From Hymenolepis diminuta (taxonomy: Eukaryota > Platyhelminthes > Cestoda > Cyclophyllidea > Hymenolepididae): DNA of 64,000 nucleotides. The position numbers were made by a program, and so were the translations under genes. Location of the stretch: NCBI GenBank assembly GCA_900708905.1, contig CAADRB010000033.1:974296-1038295 (forward strand). Direction: 5' to 3'. Shown here piece by piece: positions 50,001-60,720 of the stretch. The notes under the pieces are model-generated. The model was not told the DNA's origin, did no database searches, and was given only the letters and a program-made list of their open reading frames with translations. The number at the start of each line of letters is the position of its first letter. Position 1 is the first letter of the stretch.

Positions 50001-53000
50001 TAAACCAAAGTAAATGTGAAATGTCAGTAGATAAAATATGAAAGACACTATTCAAATTATCAACTGTTTGTTAAAAATTGTAGGACTCAATCAAATAATT
50101 AGTAAAATGTTTATTTGAAATAACTGCAATCTAACAGACATGGCTCCCATCTGCTATCAAACTCCATTAGAACCAGTGCTTCGAATACATTCGAATGGGA
50201 GCATTCTTTCATGAAATCCACACTACCTGCAATTTTACCCAACAACTATCAAAAATAGACCCCGGTTAGACACAGCACCCTGGAATATTTCAGGTCAAAA
50301 AGTTCTTAAGAACAGAGGTAACGATAACTACTTAGTCTAAAAACTCTCAACTTGTAAGATTTCACTATTTACTTGCTCCAAGAAAGAAAATATTCCCGTT
50401 CAATTCATATTTTGATAAGCACTGTAGCTGATCAAATGGGCTTGATAATAATTGAACATTTAACAAACGATTTTAAGTTATTTCGAAAGATGGAACATAA
50501 ATTGGCCGGATGGAAGCAATGCAAACATGCAAAGAAAAAGATAGCCATTTGGAAATAGATAATGCTACGATACCTAAAACATTCATAAATAAGATAATGC
50601 AACTACCGAAAAATATTCCACGTTTCCAAAACCCATGATAAGTACCTATGGGGTTCAGCAGGAGCCTATTTAATTGTTTCCCTCCAAAGCCATGGAAATA
50701 GTTAAATACGGCTATTTAGACAAACAGCGAGTTATATAGTAGCAGATAGCTTGTTAAATCTAAAAAAGCGCTTGTCATTTAACAAGTTTTGCAAACTTAC
50801 GATCGATAAATGGAGTATTGACTCAGCAGTACCCAAAGTATCCACCAATCTATGTGAAAAAAGAGTGAATGCCTCAGGCCAAAAATCTACGCACAAATCA
50901 GTGCTTGAATGATTTGTAGCAGTCATTGGAACTGACGGTTAACAACAGCAATCGACAGTTCCAAAATTAAAATACAAGAGTAATGTAGATCAAAATTTTA
51001 TTGAGAGTAATATAGTGAGTGATGGGGAATAGAGAGAAAGAGAAATGTAGGGTAGAAGTAGAATAAATAGGTGGAAATGGCTTCGGACATAGCTGTAGGG
51101 TTGAGATCACTGCAGAGTTAAGCAACGCCCATTTGAGATGAACTTAATTACCTTATCCCGCTAACTAAAATAAACCATGGCTCCACTCAGGAACTTGAAA
51201 TCACCGCAGGATTAAGCGCCATTATGGGGACGAGATAAGTTAGACCTGGCATTAATGATGATAGGTAAAAATTTTGGAAAAGCTTAGTGATTTTTCCTTC
51301 AAATCCTTAATATGTGAGAAGCAAAATAAATTCAACTACAAGTAACAAGAATCAGAAGATCATAATACAGGAACATGCCAAGGTGATTAGAACCGATTTC
51401 AAAATATTGTGCAACGATAGAGCAGTGGTCAAAGTGTATGTCTACCGAATCAAAATCAATGCATCTCGGTGCATAACCACTGATGTGGATGGCTAACTAC
51501 ACTAATTAATTCTGGTCGAAGAGGGTCGATAGCGAGTTTCTCGTAAGAGCGATTCCAGAATCCTTTCCTTCATTAAAAATCAAGCACTGTAAACATTTCT
51601 CCTTATGAGCTTGGGAAATTTAAAGAGGCGGTTGCTGAAAAGTCGATAACCTACTCAAAAGCCCAGAAATGCTGGGTTTCACATGTTTACTTGCATACAT
51701 ATCTGGCTCATTACAATATAGTACGATATGCGCTAGACTTATCTTTGGACTCTATCAGTATAAGATAATGAATGATAACTTACTTTGTTATGGGTAGCTG
51801 CTCCAGATTGGGGAATTCCTAGATTATCAATCGCCCTGCGTTTCCTCGTCGGCAAAGCCGGCACAAATTTCACCGCACTCTCATGTCTCAGTCCTTTCAG
51901 TACGCCCACTGGTAGAGTAACCACACAAAACGGCGCCTCGAAGATCTCTCCGGTCTCTGTTTCCACCTTCACTACATCCTCTCTTGTCCAATCTACCTTC
52001 CTCACCACTTTCTGCAGTCGAATATTAAGATCCGTGGCCAGAAAATCAGTGAAGGACGCGAACCCCGAGAGAATCAGTCGATCCTCAGTGCGGTACTTAA
52101 CCCGACCCGGTGAACTTCCAACCTGAGGTCGAGTGGCAAGGAAATCGCGTTTGCGCTGGAGGAACTTGAGACAGGCTTGTCGGTCAGCAGCACAGGGGAT
52201 ATTTGGGTCATTGGCTAATCCAGCCACAGCGTCTGCCTCATAGAATTCGCCCAAAGTGAGTCGAGCGGGCAGGCGAGCGGCTGGGTTGACGTAGGCGATG
52301 TACCGGGCAAAGAGCGCGTCGAAAATGCCGCGTTCGCGGTCAGAGAGATCAGGGCTGCTGCGTTGACCGCTTTTGTAGAGAACGTTAACGCTCTCGTTTA
52401 GGGCTCTGTTAAGGGTTCAACAAGACGAAACAGAGGTGTAATAAATATTCCTGGTAAAACAATAAAATTCATCCACATTCATACAGAAATTGCCATGGTA
52501 TGTAAAATCAAGGAGACATTAAAGGATATAAAGTTAAATAGAGATTTACTTCCAATTCTACAGAACTAGTGAGAACAAAAGCGTGCAAAAAAAATCAAAC
52601 TAAAGACGAAGAGAAGACTAATAGTTGTTATTTCTAATGAAAAGGTCGTCAAAGAATATTAACATTCTATTTAAGGCAGTAAAATAGAATGGAGAAAGGG
52701 CACAAAAGTATAAATTTTTAGAATTTCTGGTGGGATATGCAGCTCAAACAATGAAGGTCTTAGATCTAGCGATACATTTAGTTCCAGGAATATGAGATGA
52801 GATTTGATGATTGTTTATGAAAGTGACGGAATGAGTAGTCTGGCCACCTCAATTGTTTCCTTACAAAGACGAGAATAAATACATAGGTGGAAGTGGAAGT
52901 ATGGATTTGGAATATATCATAGTAATGAAAACCAGCCAGATCCGAAGAAAAGAGGAGTTTTGATTATTTCAGATAGAGATAACAGAGAATGAGGAATCTA

Positions 53001-56000
53001 GCGGTCCTATCTTTCTTTGTAAATAGGAGGGTTTATGCACAGCGAATATCAAAAACGCTGACCAATCACCGGGGAGATACCTGTAACAATCAAGTTTTAT
53101 GATTATAGTCAGTCTACCGTTGTGCACTGTCTGTGCTTGTCATATGCTCTTTAAGCCTAGATTAGCTAAATAATGCATATCTTCAGATCAACAGAACTAT
53201 CAAACTATACTGAGCAAACAAGGACTATGAAAAGTTAATGAAAAATGGGAAAGAATACAACACATATTATATATTCTAAACGAAGAAATTTAAGAAAAGT
53301 GAAGAGCCCTAAGAGCTGGTATAATGTACTGTTGTCTAGGATGAAAACATTCAAAACGTAATAAAGAAGATAAAATGAAGCTACAGGCCCAACACACAAA
53401 AATTTACATCAATACTGCATGCGCAGTATTTTGACTGCAAGTTTAAATACTCTCAAGATATATTCGAATTAGGGAGCTAATAAACGTTACATCAAATACC
53501 TCAAATCACAAAAAAGATATCCCTCCCAAAACCAAGATAAAGTAGAGTAATTACTTGTTGACGCCCCTGATAAATTACGCCCAGGCCAATTTAGGTGAGC
53601 GTCTTCTAGCACTCATCACAGGAAGAAGAGTAGCACCACGGCGCCTCGTAGTGAGAAACTTGAATAGCCTGATTTAACCAGTACGGTTGACCATATTGCA
53701 CACTGAGTGTGCGCAGGTGGGAATCGAAATCATGGCCTCTGACTTTCCGGTCGAGCATCCCGATAACTGCGCCAATGGTGCACTTAACGCCTCTGACTTC
53801 GAGATTCGTTACCCTTTTAACTAACAGTACGGTTTATCACCTACTTCGCTGAGTGTGAATTGATATCTCGATCTGGTGACCTTTGACTCAGCACAGACAA
53901 GCACGTTGAACATTATGCCACCGACGTGAAATAACTCCTAATTCAACAAGAAAGGGCTTTGCATAATTCATCATAAAACTCCTCTGATGAGAAACCCATA
54001 TTCTACTACTCCTCTCGTGAATAACCAACATAGTGTATATTGAATTAAGGAGTTAGAAAACTTACAATTCGAGGACATGGGCCAGACTAATAGGTTTCAT
54101 GGGATTTGAAGAGGCTTCCTTTGAAGTGAGCATGAGAGAGTGTAGGAGACATCGATCCAGAAGAAAGCTCATTTCTGCCACTTGTTTCAGGTCAATTTCC
54201 TCACCAGTTTGAGGGTCGCGCCAAGCAGCAACCTCAGGGCACTCCCAACCTCGGTAGGTTCCTAGAGTATCACCGGGACAGGTTATACTATGTATCTTGA
54301 GGCGATAAGCCAGGGTGAAGAGTGGTTGAACCTAAAGGACAAAAAAGATAACACAATTGCAGTTATATGCATATCTTAGCAATCAATTACAATCACAGTA
54401 GTGATTGATCTAATAAAGCGTGTTTATGGCATTGAAGGATCAATGACGAAGGACAACACCTATCTTCTCAACTTTTCGATAAGGAATATCCTGGGTAATT
54501 TGTAGACATGCAGGTCTCCTAATTTGTAACAAACTCTTTGGCATTAATGAGTGTATGACAGGTGTATAAAGAACTCAAAGTAAATGCTAAAGATTATACC
54601 AGCAAAAATCACCAATTGGGTCATTGGCATTAGCTTGGGTGTTCTCAACTATTCATCCCCTTTTTCAATAACTCTGACTTCGATAATAACGATGGGATAT
54701 GCCATCTTCCTACTGCTATCCCTGGGATCAAAAAATATGGCTAAGACAAGTAATTCTTATCTATCAAGGATTGATTAATTGCACCACTCGCCTCAGATCC
54801 TCTGAAAGTCTTGAATTTCTTTATAAATTGCATTTCATTGGAAATCCCAACTTGAGATTTAAGAGCAACCTTAATAGAGGTTGATGCTCTCTAAATGGAA
54901 CGAACCAGAACTGAGTTAACTCTCCCGCAAAATCCGATGATGGATTCATGTTGACCAGCGAAGGTTCTGATCTAATACCGGTTGCTCAAGAAGGTATCGA
55001 ACCTTCAGTAGATCAGGCTGTTGAACAACATTCTTCTTCTCAACCATCGGAAAATTGAGACTCGTTCTCACATATTCAAACTGCTGTTGTTGCATTTCCA
55101 TGGCCTTGTTATAAATTCTCCCTCGTTATTTTTTTTCCTCCCTGCCAATTTATAAGTCCCTCCTCATCTAATATGTGAGACTTGTCCGCAACCACACTTT
55201 CCTCTCCCAAATCAATCTATCTTTCACAGGCGCCCCAACCTTTTTAATGTGCTATCTTACTCCAGTCATCGTCCGCATATTATAATTCTTTTATCTTTCT
55301 AGCGTCCATATTTATATTATAACAGTATTGTAATTTGCGAGCTTTTTCTCATTTGGTCTTCTGCTTATTATTTTATTCCGGATGGATAATGATTCCCAAG
55401 CTGGTCTCCTTATGATTAACCTTACTATGATTACGAAAATGATATTCAAGTGAAAGGAAGAGAGGAATTGCATAACAGCACCTTAACCAATCCATTAGCC
55501 GTAAGGAAGTCAATACGCTAAATTTAATCACTAATGAGGTGAAGGATTTTCGGGGAATATTTTGAATATTGTGGTTCAAAACCCGGAAATTTTAATAGGA
55601 TGTTTAAAAAAAAGAAAATATATAGAAAACCCAACAAATCAAAGAGGAATTTTTTCAAAAAATGGCCTTGAGTTTACTGATATTTAGCAATAGCCTACGG
55701 CAAAACACGCATATGCATTTTCTTCAAAATTAATTTCTACATATTATAATATCGGTACTAAAGTTAGACCTGACGTACTATATGTCAACCGAAAACAAAC
55801 CACGATAAAAAATGCGGTTGACCAGGGAAAACTAGTGCTTAATTGATCAGAAATAAAGTATAAAGGTTATCAAGTCAACGAGAATTGACTAACCTCTTGA
55901 TTACTACAACAACCATGCAGATAGCTGGCGCCCAGATCGATTGGAAGTGCGGATTGGGAATGTTTACCATTATTCAGATTTGGGCGGATTGTGTGGATAC

Positions 56001-56124
56001 GGCCACCAGTACGATCTCTAGCTTCCAGGACAACAACATGCAGACCTTCTTTAGCGAGAACTTTCGCAGCTGCTAATCCAGATATCCCAGCACCGATAAT
56101 GACCGCATCAAACTTCTCTGCCAT
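46423..56124 (-). CDS. flavin amine oxidase, spermine/polyamine oxidase-like (708 codons, 5 exons)
   Basis: The exons are 56124-55894, 54331-54066, 52405-51784, 49970-49602 and 47061-46423, all with GT/AG borders and matching phases (0, 2, 0, 0). The product belongs to the monoamine/polyamine oxidase and LSD1 superfamily, which oxidises C-N bonds with FAD. Visible are GAGISG at 11-16 and [10 protein letters not shown] at 33-42 (ADP-FAD binding), LGASYLHG at 64-71, VTLPVGVLK at 328-336, the conserved flavin-site Lys at 373, FWDR at 384-387, [12 protein letters not shown] at 462-473, and FAGEAT with THGAFLTG at 503-525. The YLHG version resembles polyamine oxidases (WIHG) more than LSD1. The protein is longer than usual (about 500-550) because of a Ser/Arg-rich tail of about 150 residues with [12 protein letters not shown] at 593-604 and PAKRQR at 667-672, suggesting nuclear location. 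The aromatic residue normally just before the THGA motif is missing. Substrate unproven. Confidence 0.88.
47062..49601 (-). other. amine oxidase intron 4
   Basis: An intron of 2540 nt with GT/AG ends, the largest in the gene. A minus-strand frame at 49349-49597 lies just inside it but cannot be joined in phase. No repeats that I recognise. Confidence 0.75.
49602..49970 (-). CDS. amine oxidase exon 4 (residues 374-496)
   Basis: It begins after CCACAG with [14 protein letters not shown], the family strand that follows the flavin-site Lys, and includes the FFGH loop, a conserved helical region and [12 protein letters not shown], which matches RW-x-x-DP-x-x-x-G-[SA]-Y of polyamine oxidases and LSD1. 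The donor is CCTAAT/GTGAGT, phase 0. The open frame runs into the upstream intron and has an ATG there, but the splice phase and family alignment place the exon start at 49970. Confidence 0.9.
49971..51783 (-). other. amine oxidase intron 3
   Basis: An intron of 1813 nt with GT/AG ends. It contains a tandem repeat pair with a 5S rRNA-like box at about 51077-51270 and, at 51.5-51.6 kb, a stretch resembling part of the repeat at 62.6 kb. Otherwise it is AT-rich and non-coding. Confidence 0.75.
51077..51270 (+). repeat. tandem repeat pair with 5S rRNA-like box
   Basis: Two units of about 95-100 bp (51077-51172 and 51177-51270) share ATGGCT at the start and, further in, GATCACTGCAGAGTTAAGC versus AATCACCGCAGGATTAAGC. 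The first unit's GATCACTG and AGTTAAGCAACG closely resemble the conserved 5S rRNA segment around its internal box A (GATCACCGAAGTTAAGCAACG-like). The rest does not match 5S rRNA, so this is at best a 5S-derived repeat and not a gene. Confidence 0.45.
51784..52405 (-). CDS. amine oxidase exon 3 (residues 166-373)
   Basis: It begins after TTAACAG with a single base completing the split Leu codon. It codes the rest of the substrate domain, then the return to the FAD domain: [20 protein letters not shown] corresponds to the G-G-hydrophobic stretch of the family, and VTLPVGVLK at 328-336 is the conserved FAD-domain strand. It ends at HNK; the final codon AAA is the conserved Lys that bonds flavin N5 in maize polyamine oxidase and LSD1. 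The exon is strikingly GC-richer than its introns. The donor is AACAAA/GTAAGT, phase 0. Confidence 0.9.
53679..53783 (-). repeat. tRNA-derived SINE-like unit 1
   Basis: Read on the minus strand, TTGGCGCAGTTATCGG matches an RNA polymerase III A box (TRGYNNARNNG), and about 35 nt later ATTTCGATTCCC matches a B box (GGTTCGANTCC) with a few changes. Between them CTCGACCGGAAAGTC resembles an anticodon arm. It is a degenerate tRNA-related SINE head, oriented like the host gene. No intact tRNA fold with a discriminable anticodon is preserved. Confidence 0.55.
53825..53930 (-). repeat. tRNA-derived SINE-like unit 2
   Basis: It is a diverged tandem copy of the unit at 53679-53783, starting with the same CAGTACGGTT and sharing CGCTGAGTGTG about 23 nt later (ACTGAGTGTG in unit 1). 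Its tRNA-like boxes are more decayed. The tandem arrangement suggests a dimeric SINE or a local duplication. Confidence 0.45.
54066..54331 (-). CDS. amine oxidase exon 2 (residues 78-166)
   Basis: It begins after CCTTTAG with [11 protein letters not shown], the part that follows the YLHG motif in polyamine oxidases, and runs through the substrate-domain helices to ISLAHVLEL. The last codon is split two plus one with exon 3. The donor GAATT/GTAAGT is close to consensus. This domain is weakly conserved in the family, so its assignment rests on splice phase, position and the presence of a decayed paralogous exon at 61470-61704. Confidence 0.85.
54332..55893 (-). other. amine oxidase intron 1
   Basis: An intron of 1562 nt with GT/AG ends. 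The part at about 54.9-55.4 kb is less AT-rich and CT-rich on the plus strand. Just before it, a 47-codon plus-strand frame at 54915-55058 (acidic, Ser/Gln-rich) ends in a stop. Together they resemble the tail of an old retroelement, but I find no diagnostic motif. Confidence 0.7.
55894..56124 (-). CDS. amine oxidase exon 1 (residues 1-77)
   Basis: It codes the N-terminal FAD-binding beta-alpha-beta unit: hydrophobic strand, GAGISG, helix, then the acidic Glu34 that contacts the FAD ribose and the RTGGR loop. It ends at LGASYLHG plus seven residues. The donor is CAAGAG/GTTAGT, phase 0. The ATG is preceded by a strong acceptor 11 nt upstream; the 11 nt are open in frame, so an additional upstream coding exon is not formally excluded, but GAGISG already sits at the usual distance from this Met. 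Confidence 0.88.
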
Positions 56125-56135
56125 TCTAATCCGCT

Positions 56136-56138
56136 CTG
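56136..56138 (-). promoter_or_regulatory. 3' splice acceptor 11 nt before the amine oxidase ATG
   Basis: On the minus strand the sequence TTAATTGTCTTCCAG ends 11 nt before the start codon. This is a near-consensus acceptor. Such tight spacing to the ATG is common where a spliced leader is trans-spliced, as in flatworms and nematodes, but an ordinary 5' untranslated exon further upstream would look the same. Confidence 0.5.
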
Positions 56139-57789
56139 GAAGACAATTAACTATACGTTAAATACAACTTGGCAGGAGAAGAAAATAAATATGAAATAAT
56201 AAATATTTGTAAAACATTGAGAACTTGTTGAATATATTAGAAAAAAGCGAGATTTATAAGAAAAATTACGCCCGTATAAAATAAAGGCAATATAATTTTA
56301 AAATGATGAATAATTTTCATCAAAATTTTCGAAAATTTTAACGATATAGGAATAGAATAATACAAATGTAATAAAAAGAATGGAAATGAAACAATAGGCT
56401 ATAGTGTACACGACACATTGGGAAACACTTATAGATCATAGGCTAATCTGGAAATTATCCTAACAAAACGAAACGGTAATCTAAACGTAAAATAAATGTT
56501 GATAATGAACTTAGGTAAGTTATAGCAAATAATTTTACCAAAAGCATAATACATTTTTCAATTAATTCCGTTTTACCATTTAAATAAATTATTATGGAGA
56601 ATGACCGACTATTTAGGTCGCATTCAAACTCTAAAATAGCGCTTAGACAGCAATCGTAAGATAAAAAATAAATTTTATATACTCATTTAAGGTTTGAAGG
56701 TTTATCTAGTCTTCGATTGATGATTAAACCTGATGTATTCAAATGACCACTCGAAAAGTAATTAAAGTAAGGTTATTTATTTTAGGGAGATTTATTTTTC
56801 AGTGCAGCATAATTAGTGGAATAGTTTGTTTTAAATCAGTGAAAGATCTTCTCAAGAGGATATTTCACGGAACTTATCAAATATTTTTATTTTACAAACT
56901 CTATCAAGAATGTTTGATAAAATTTAATATTATTTATTTTCATTACGTATTATATCATGATTAGGTAGTTACTTTTTGGTCTAAATAGGGTTGAATTTAT
57001 TTATCGCCATATTAATGAAAAACAAATTAAATAAACGAATCTCCAAAATACAAGTTTGTGCTTCGGCGTTGTGTTTTTTGCTTTAAGATAATCATCATTT
57101 TATGTTGTTTTTTCACATGCTGTACAGTTAGGAAAATTGATTTACTCTTTTCTGTATTATTATGGCCCAAACGGTAGTGTGGAATCAAATGATAAGGACC
57201 AATTATAAACTGAATCGTACTAAGCTTATTGTCAATATGAAGGGATTACGACAAGCATCTTAGGAAGTATTTTTAACATAAAATGGTATTGATTCTGCGA
57301 TAACAGCAAGTAAATTAATGCACAAAGCTATGCACTTACAAGTCGATTTTTTATAATTAAGAGATGGCCTTTATTGCGGTGTAAAAAATTCACTTGGAGA
57401 TGATTCTTTTGCTACCTGATAAATTTCATTTAATGAACACTTAAGAATGCAGATTCAAATCACTCTCATCGGTGCTAATTTTTGTTATCTGATTGTGTTA
57501 ATTGAATCTTCATTTCAATCTTCTTGAATGTAAATAAGTTAGGAAGCTTGTACTGAAATTAGGAATTTTTTCGAATTGTTCGCTACGTTATTCTTGAATA
57601 ATTTCGTTTTTTCGTTTTACAGATCTGATTAAGATCGCTGGAAGACGCAAGATAGAATACTTTGGTCTCCGAATATCAACTCTTTTCAATAGCAAAATAC
57701 AAAACAGAACGCATATCAATAAAGGAGATAAGTAATGTACTAAAAATTATTAAAAAATAGTAGAAACCATCTTGATTTATGAAATCTTG
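56139..57789. other. spacer between amine oxidase gene and its decayed copy
   Basis: AT-rich sequence that should hold the promoter of the amine oxidase gene. I cannot point to a specific core promoter element. The 73-codon plus-strand frame at 56743-56964 looks like chance. Confidence 0.5.
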
Positions 57790-58669
57790 AAGATTGCATA
57801 CGGGCATACCCGTAGAACACTGGCAGGGACGTTTTATAGGAGGCAAAAAAGAGTGGATCGCCTTTAGCAGCTGTGGAAGAGGGCTGACTGAATTTACTTA
57901 GTTCAGTGTTGTTTTATTCACCTCAAGGTTCCGGAATAGCACAGCCTTTGGTTGAAGTAAGTGGTTGAAAAGAGGACTGCATAATAGTATCCAGAATAAT
58001 CAGTCTGTCATTTGCAGATTCATGAAATTTTAAAAGAATACCTGAGGTGTTGAATTAAGGTGAAATTTGCAGAACTCATTAGAGTACCTATAAAGACGAC
58101 TTTTTTGAAGACTTTTCTGAATATCAAAAGCATGTTCAACGCTAGTAAGGAAGGCATAAAGGATACATTATTAACCGTTATGGCATCACTGACGAAAAAA
58201 ACACGTGGTCAAACTTATTCATTAAAATAAATAAAACTGTTTCATTAAATGTTCAAGTTGATTAAAATAAGCTGTAAGACATCGTAAAAAGATACTTTAA
58301 TAACGTTAGGGTCTAACGGGGCTACATCGATCGACTAGATGGAATAAGACAAGTTACTCATGTCGCCAGATCAGTTCGGAGATGGCAGACAAGCCATCCA
58401 AATTTATAAATTAGTAAATTAGGTTTATATACAAACCATTTCTTCGATAGAAGTCAGTCGTGTCTCGTCGTCGGTGTCTCGGCATAGTGATCGACACGTG
58501 TTTAGGCATCCATGTGCAAACACAGCGGGACCGCCTGTGGACACTATAGTGGAGATCTTATCACCAGTCAATCATTTCAAATCGTCAGGTACTGGCTATA
58601 ACAGATACACAAAAGCTAAGATGGATGGTATGGAATGAAAGAATAACATACATCAGTTGGCAACGGCTA

Positions 58670-58692
58670 TGTATATATATATATATATATAT
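58670..58692. repeat. (TA)n microsatellite
   Basis: A run of TA repeats directly abutting the end of the recognisable exon 4 homology of the decayed amine oxidase copy; it may have replaced the original donor region. Confidence 0.85.
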
Positions 58693-59039
58693 GTCGGTCA
58701 TCAGCTCCACTATTACATCTCTCATGAAGTGTACGATCCAAGGGAAAACCATTCTGACCATCAAGCAAGGTGAGTAAATATCGGTACCGGTATCCGTTCA
58801 TGAGGGACTATATGTATTTCAACAAAGAATCTCCATGATTTCACTGATCACCTCTTCATCTGACCTACCGACCAGAGCAATTGCGGAGCCACTGCAAATG
58901 TGACACATCAAGGCACCTGGTTGACTATAAAAGTCGAGATTGAGGATATGTCGCCAACCGTCAGAAATACAAATTGAGTTGCTTTATGATTCCCAAACGC
59001 ATCATCTGGATGGACTGCGGGGATTATTTGAGGAGAAAA

Positions 59040-59638
59040 GGGAAAAATATTACCTATGATTCAGATTAAAGAATAATGATAATTTTAGTTAATGACTCAC
59101 ATTATTGTAAGTATCAGGTTGTAACAGAAGTTTTGTCTAATTTTTGAGCTATGTGCTTATGGCATGATTGCGGGGTTCACAAGGCTGATTGAATCATGTG
59201 CGCTGGAACTTTCTGGGAAGTGCGGATGTAACCGGTCGGGTAGAGAACAAGCGCGGCCGTGTGTGCAGAGACCTCCTCAACCAATCATCAATCAAGATCC
59301 CTGCAGCCTAGCATGGTTATATATTTAATGACTAAGCTTTTGATTCACAGAAACAAGGAAGTGATCAACAAACCCTCTCCACTCAACGCATTACTCGTTC
59401 TTGCTACTTTGCGCATAGACTAGCTAATTTGAGGGTTGATTGATAATAGAGGACTCTGCTAGAGGCTATTCGGACCGCTTAGGAGGATTACTTAGGTGTA
59501 GGAAAAAGACTTACTGGTGTAGCTTCCGCTACATAATTATTTCAAATTAGCTTGATAATGTTGTATGCTTATCTATGGTAATTAGTAAAATATTATTTCT
59601 TCTTTCAGATTGTGTGATAATTATCCTTACTAATAACT
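59040..59638. other. pseudogene intron sequence, left of mariner
   Basis: It includes a notably GC-rich patch at about 59150-59300 that I cannot identify; it may belong to another repeat. A stretch TTAGGTGTAGGAAAAAGACT near 59490 could be a mariner terminal repeat but I found no inverted partner. Confidence 0.4.
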
Positions 59639-60720
59639 ATGTTAGCCCTAATTTATACTCCAAATAAAGAGCATATCAGGCACATTTTACTGTTTGAATT
59701 TCATCAAGGAAATACGGCAAGCTCAGTAGCAAAAACACTTAGATACTTATGGAAATGATCTTGTGGATGAAAAGACCTGGAGAAGGTGGCTTCCACGTTT
59801 CAAAAAGGATGACTTCAGCCTGAAAGACGAACCTAGAGCAGGATGCTCAAAAAAACTCAATTCTGAGCAACTGCAAGTTGTCATTGGTGAAAATCCAATC
59901 TACTACTAGAGAACTGAGCAAAACCTTTAACGTAAGCCGCCATATGACCATATATAGGGAAATGAAAAGACTTGGCTGGGAAAGTCTCGAAAGCTGCGAA
60001 ATGCCCCTCCCCTCACATCATTTGTCAGAAATCAACAATCAACAGCGTGTGACCTGTTGTGTTTCACTGCGTTCTCGTGAACTTCAGGCACCTTTTTTAG
60101 ACTAATTCATAACTGACAGCGACGAGAAGTGGTGGATCCTTTACAACAATGTTAAGCGCAAAAGACAGTGGCTAAGTCAAAACAGTGGTTCAAAGCCAAT
60201 TCCAAAATCGAGACAATTCGGGACTGCACTCGAGAAAAATTCTTTTGTGTGTATGGTGGGATTTGAAGGGAATTATTTATTATGAATTAATAATCAATCA
60301 AATAATAACATCTGAAGTATATTCTCAGCAGCTAATTTGTTTAAAAGCAGTTTTAGAGGAAAACGGCCTTCTTTGATCAATCAAAAAGGAGTGACTCTGC
60401 ACCATGACCCCACACTTCAAGAGCAACCAAAAATCCTGTTGAAGAATTTGTCTGGGAAGTCATGCATCACCCACCATATTCTTCCGATCTTACACCAACC
60501 GACTTTCGTCTTTTCAGGAGCTTATAGAATCATTGAATGAGACAAAGGCTTACCTCGGGAGAAGAAGAAGAAGCCAGGTCTTCAGGTCGAAATGAAGAAG
60601 CCAGTTTCACGTTTTGAGACCAAACTGGCTAAAATTCTATGAAAAAGGAACCGGAAAGCTTATTGCAGGATGGGAAGATGTAATCAATAAAAATGGTGAC
60701 TATGTTGAACACTAAATAAA
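59639..60720 (+). mobile_element. decayed mariner (DD34D) transposon
   Basis: A transposase can be followed across all plus-strand frames. It starts with ATG at 59639 and RHILLFEFHQGNTASSVAKTL, the usual mariner first helix-turn-helix, continues through DEPRAGCSKKLNSEQL, ELSKTFNVSRHMTIYREMK (second helix-turn-helix), then DEKWW with the first Asp at 60121-60123, KRKRQWL, the HHD second Asp at 60406-60408 and SDLTPTDFR with the third Asp at 60501-60503. These are the signature elements of mariner transposases. Stops and frameshifts (for example TGA right after the first 39 codons) make it inactive. It lies in the third intron of the decayed amine oxidase copy, in the opposite orientation. I could not fix its terminal inverted repeats or target duplication. 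Confidence 0.85.

Larger units (their letters stand above)
52406..54065 (-). other. amine oxidase intron 2
   Basis: An intron of 1660 nt with GT/AG ends. It carries two tandem tRNA-derived SINE-like units at about 53679-53930, described separately. The remainder is AT-rich without visible coding sequence. Confidence 0.75.

Noticed and set aside
51100..51135. 5S rRNA gene
   Set aside because: Only about 20 bases around box A match; the 5' part, box C and the 3' part of 5S rRNA are absent.
51785..52126. 113-codon plus-strand frame
   Set aside because: It is antisense to amine oxidase exon 3 and open only because of that exon's composition.
53700..53790. Functional tRNA gene
   Set aside because: Boxes A and B are present but degenerate, the acceptor stem is not preserved, and a diverged tandem copy follows, which fits a SINE better.
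54915..55058. 47-codon acidic plus-strand frame in amine oxidase intron 1, considered as a retroelement polyprotein end
   Set aside because: Too short and without integrase, protease or chromodomain motifs; the neighbouring CT-rich stretch is suggestive only.
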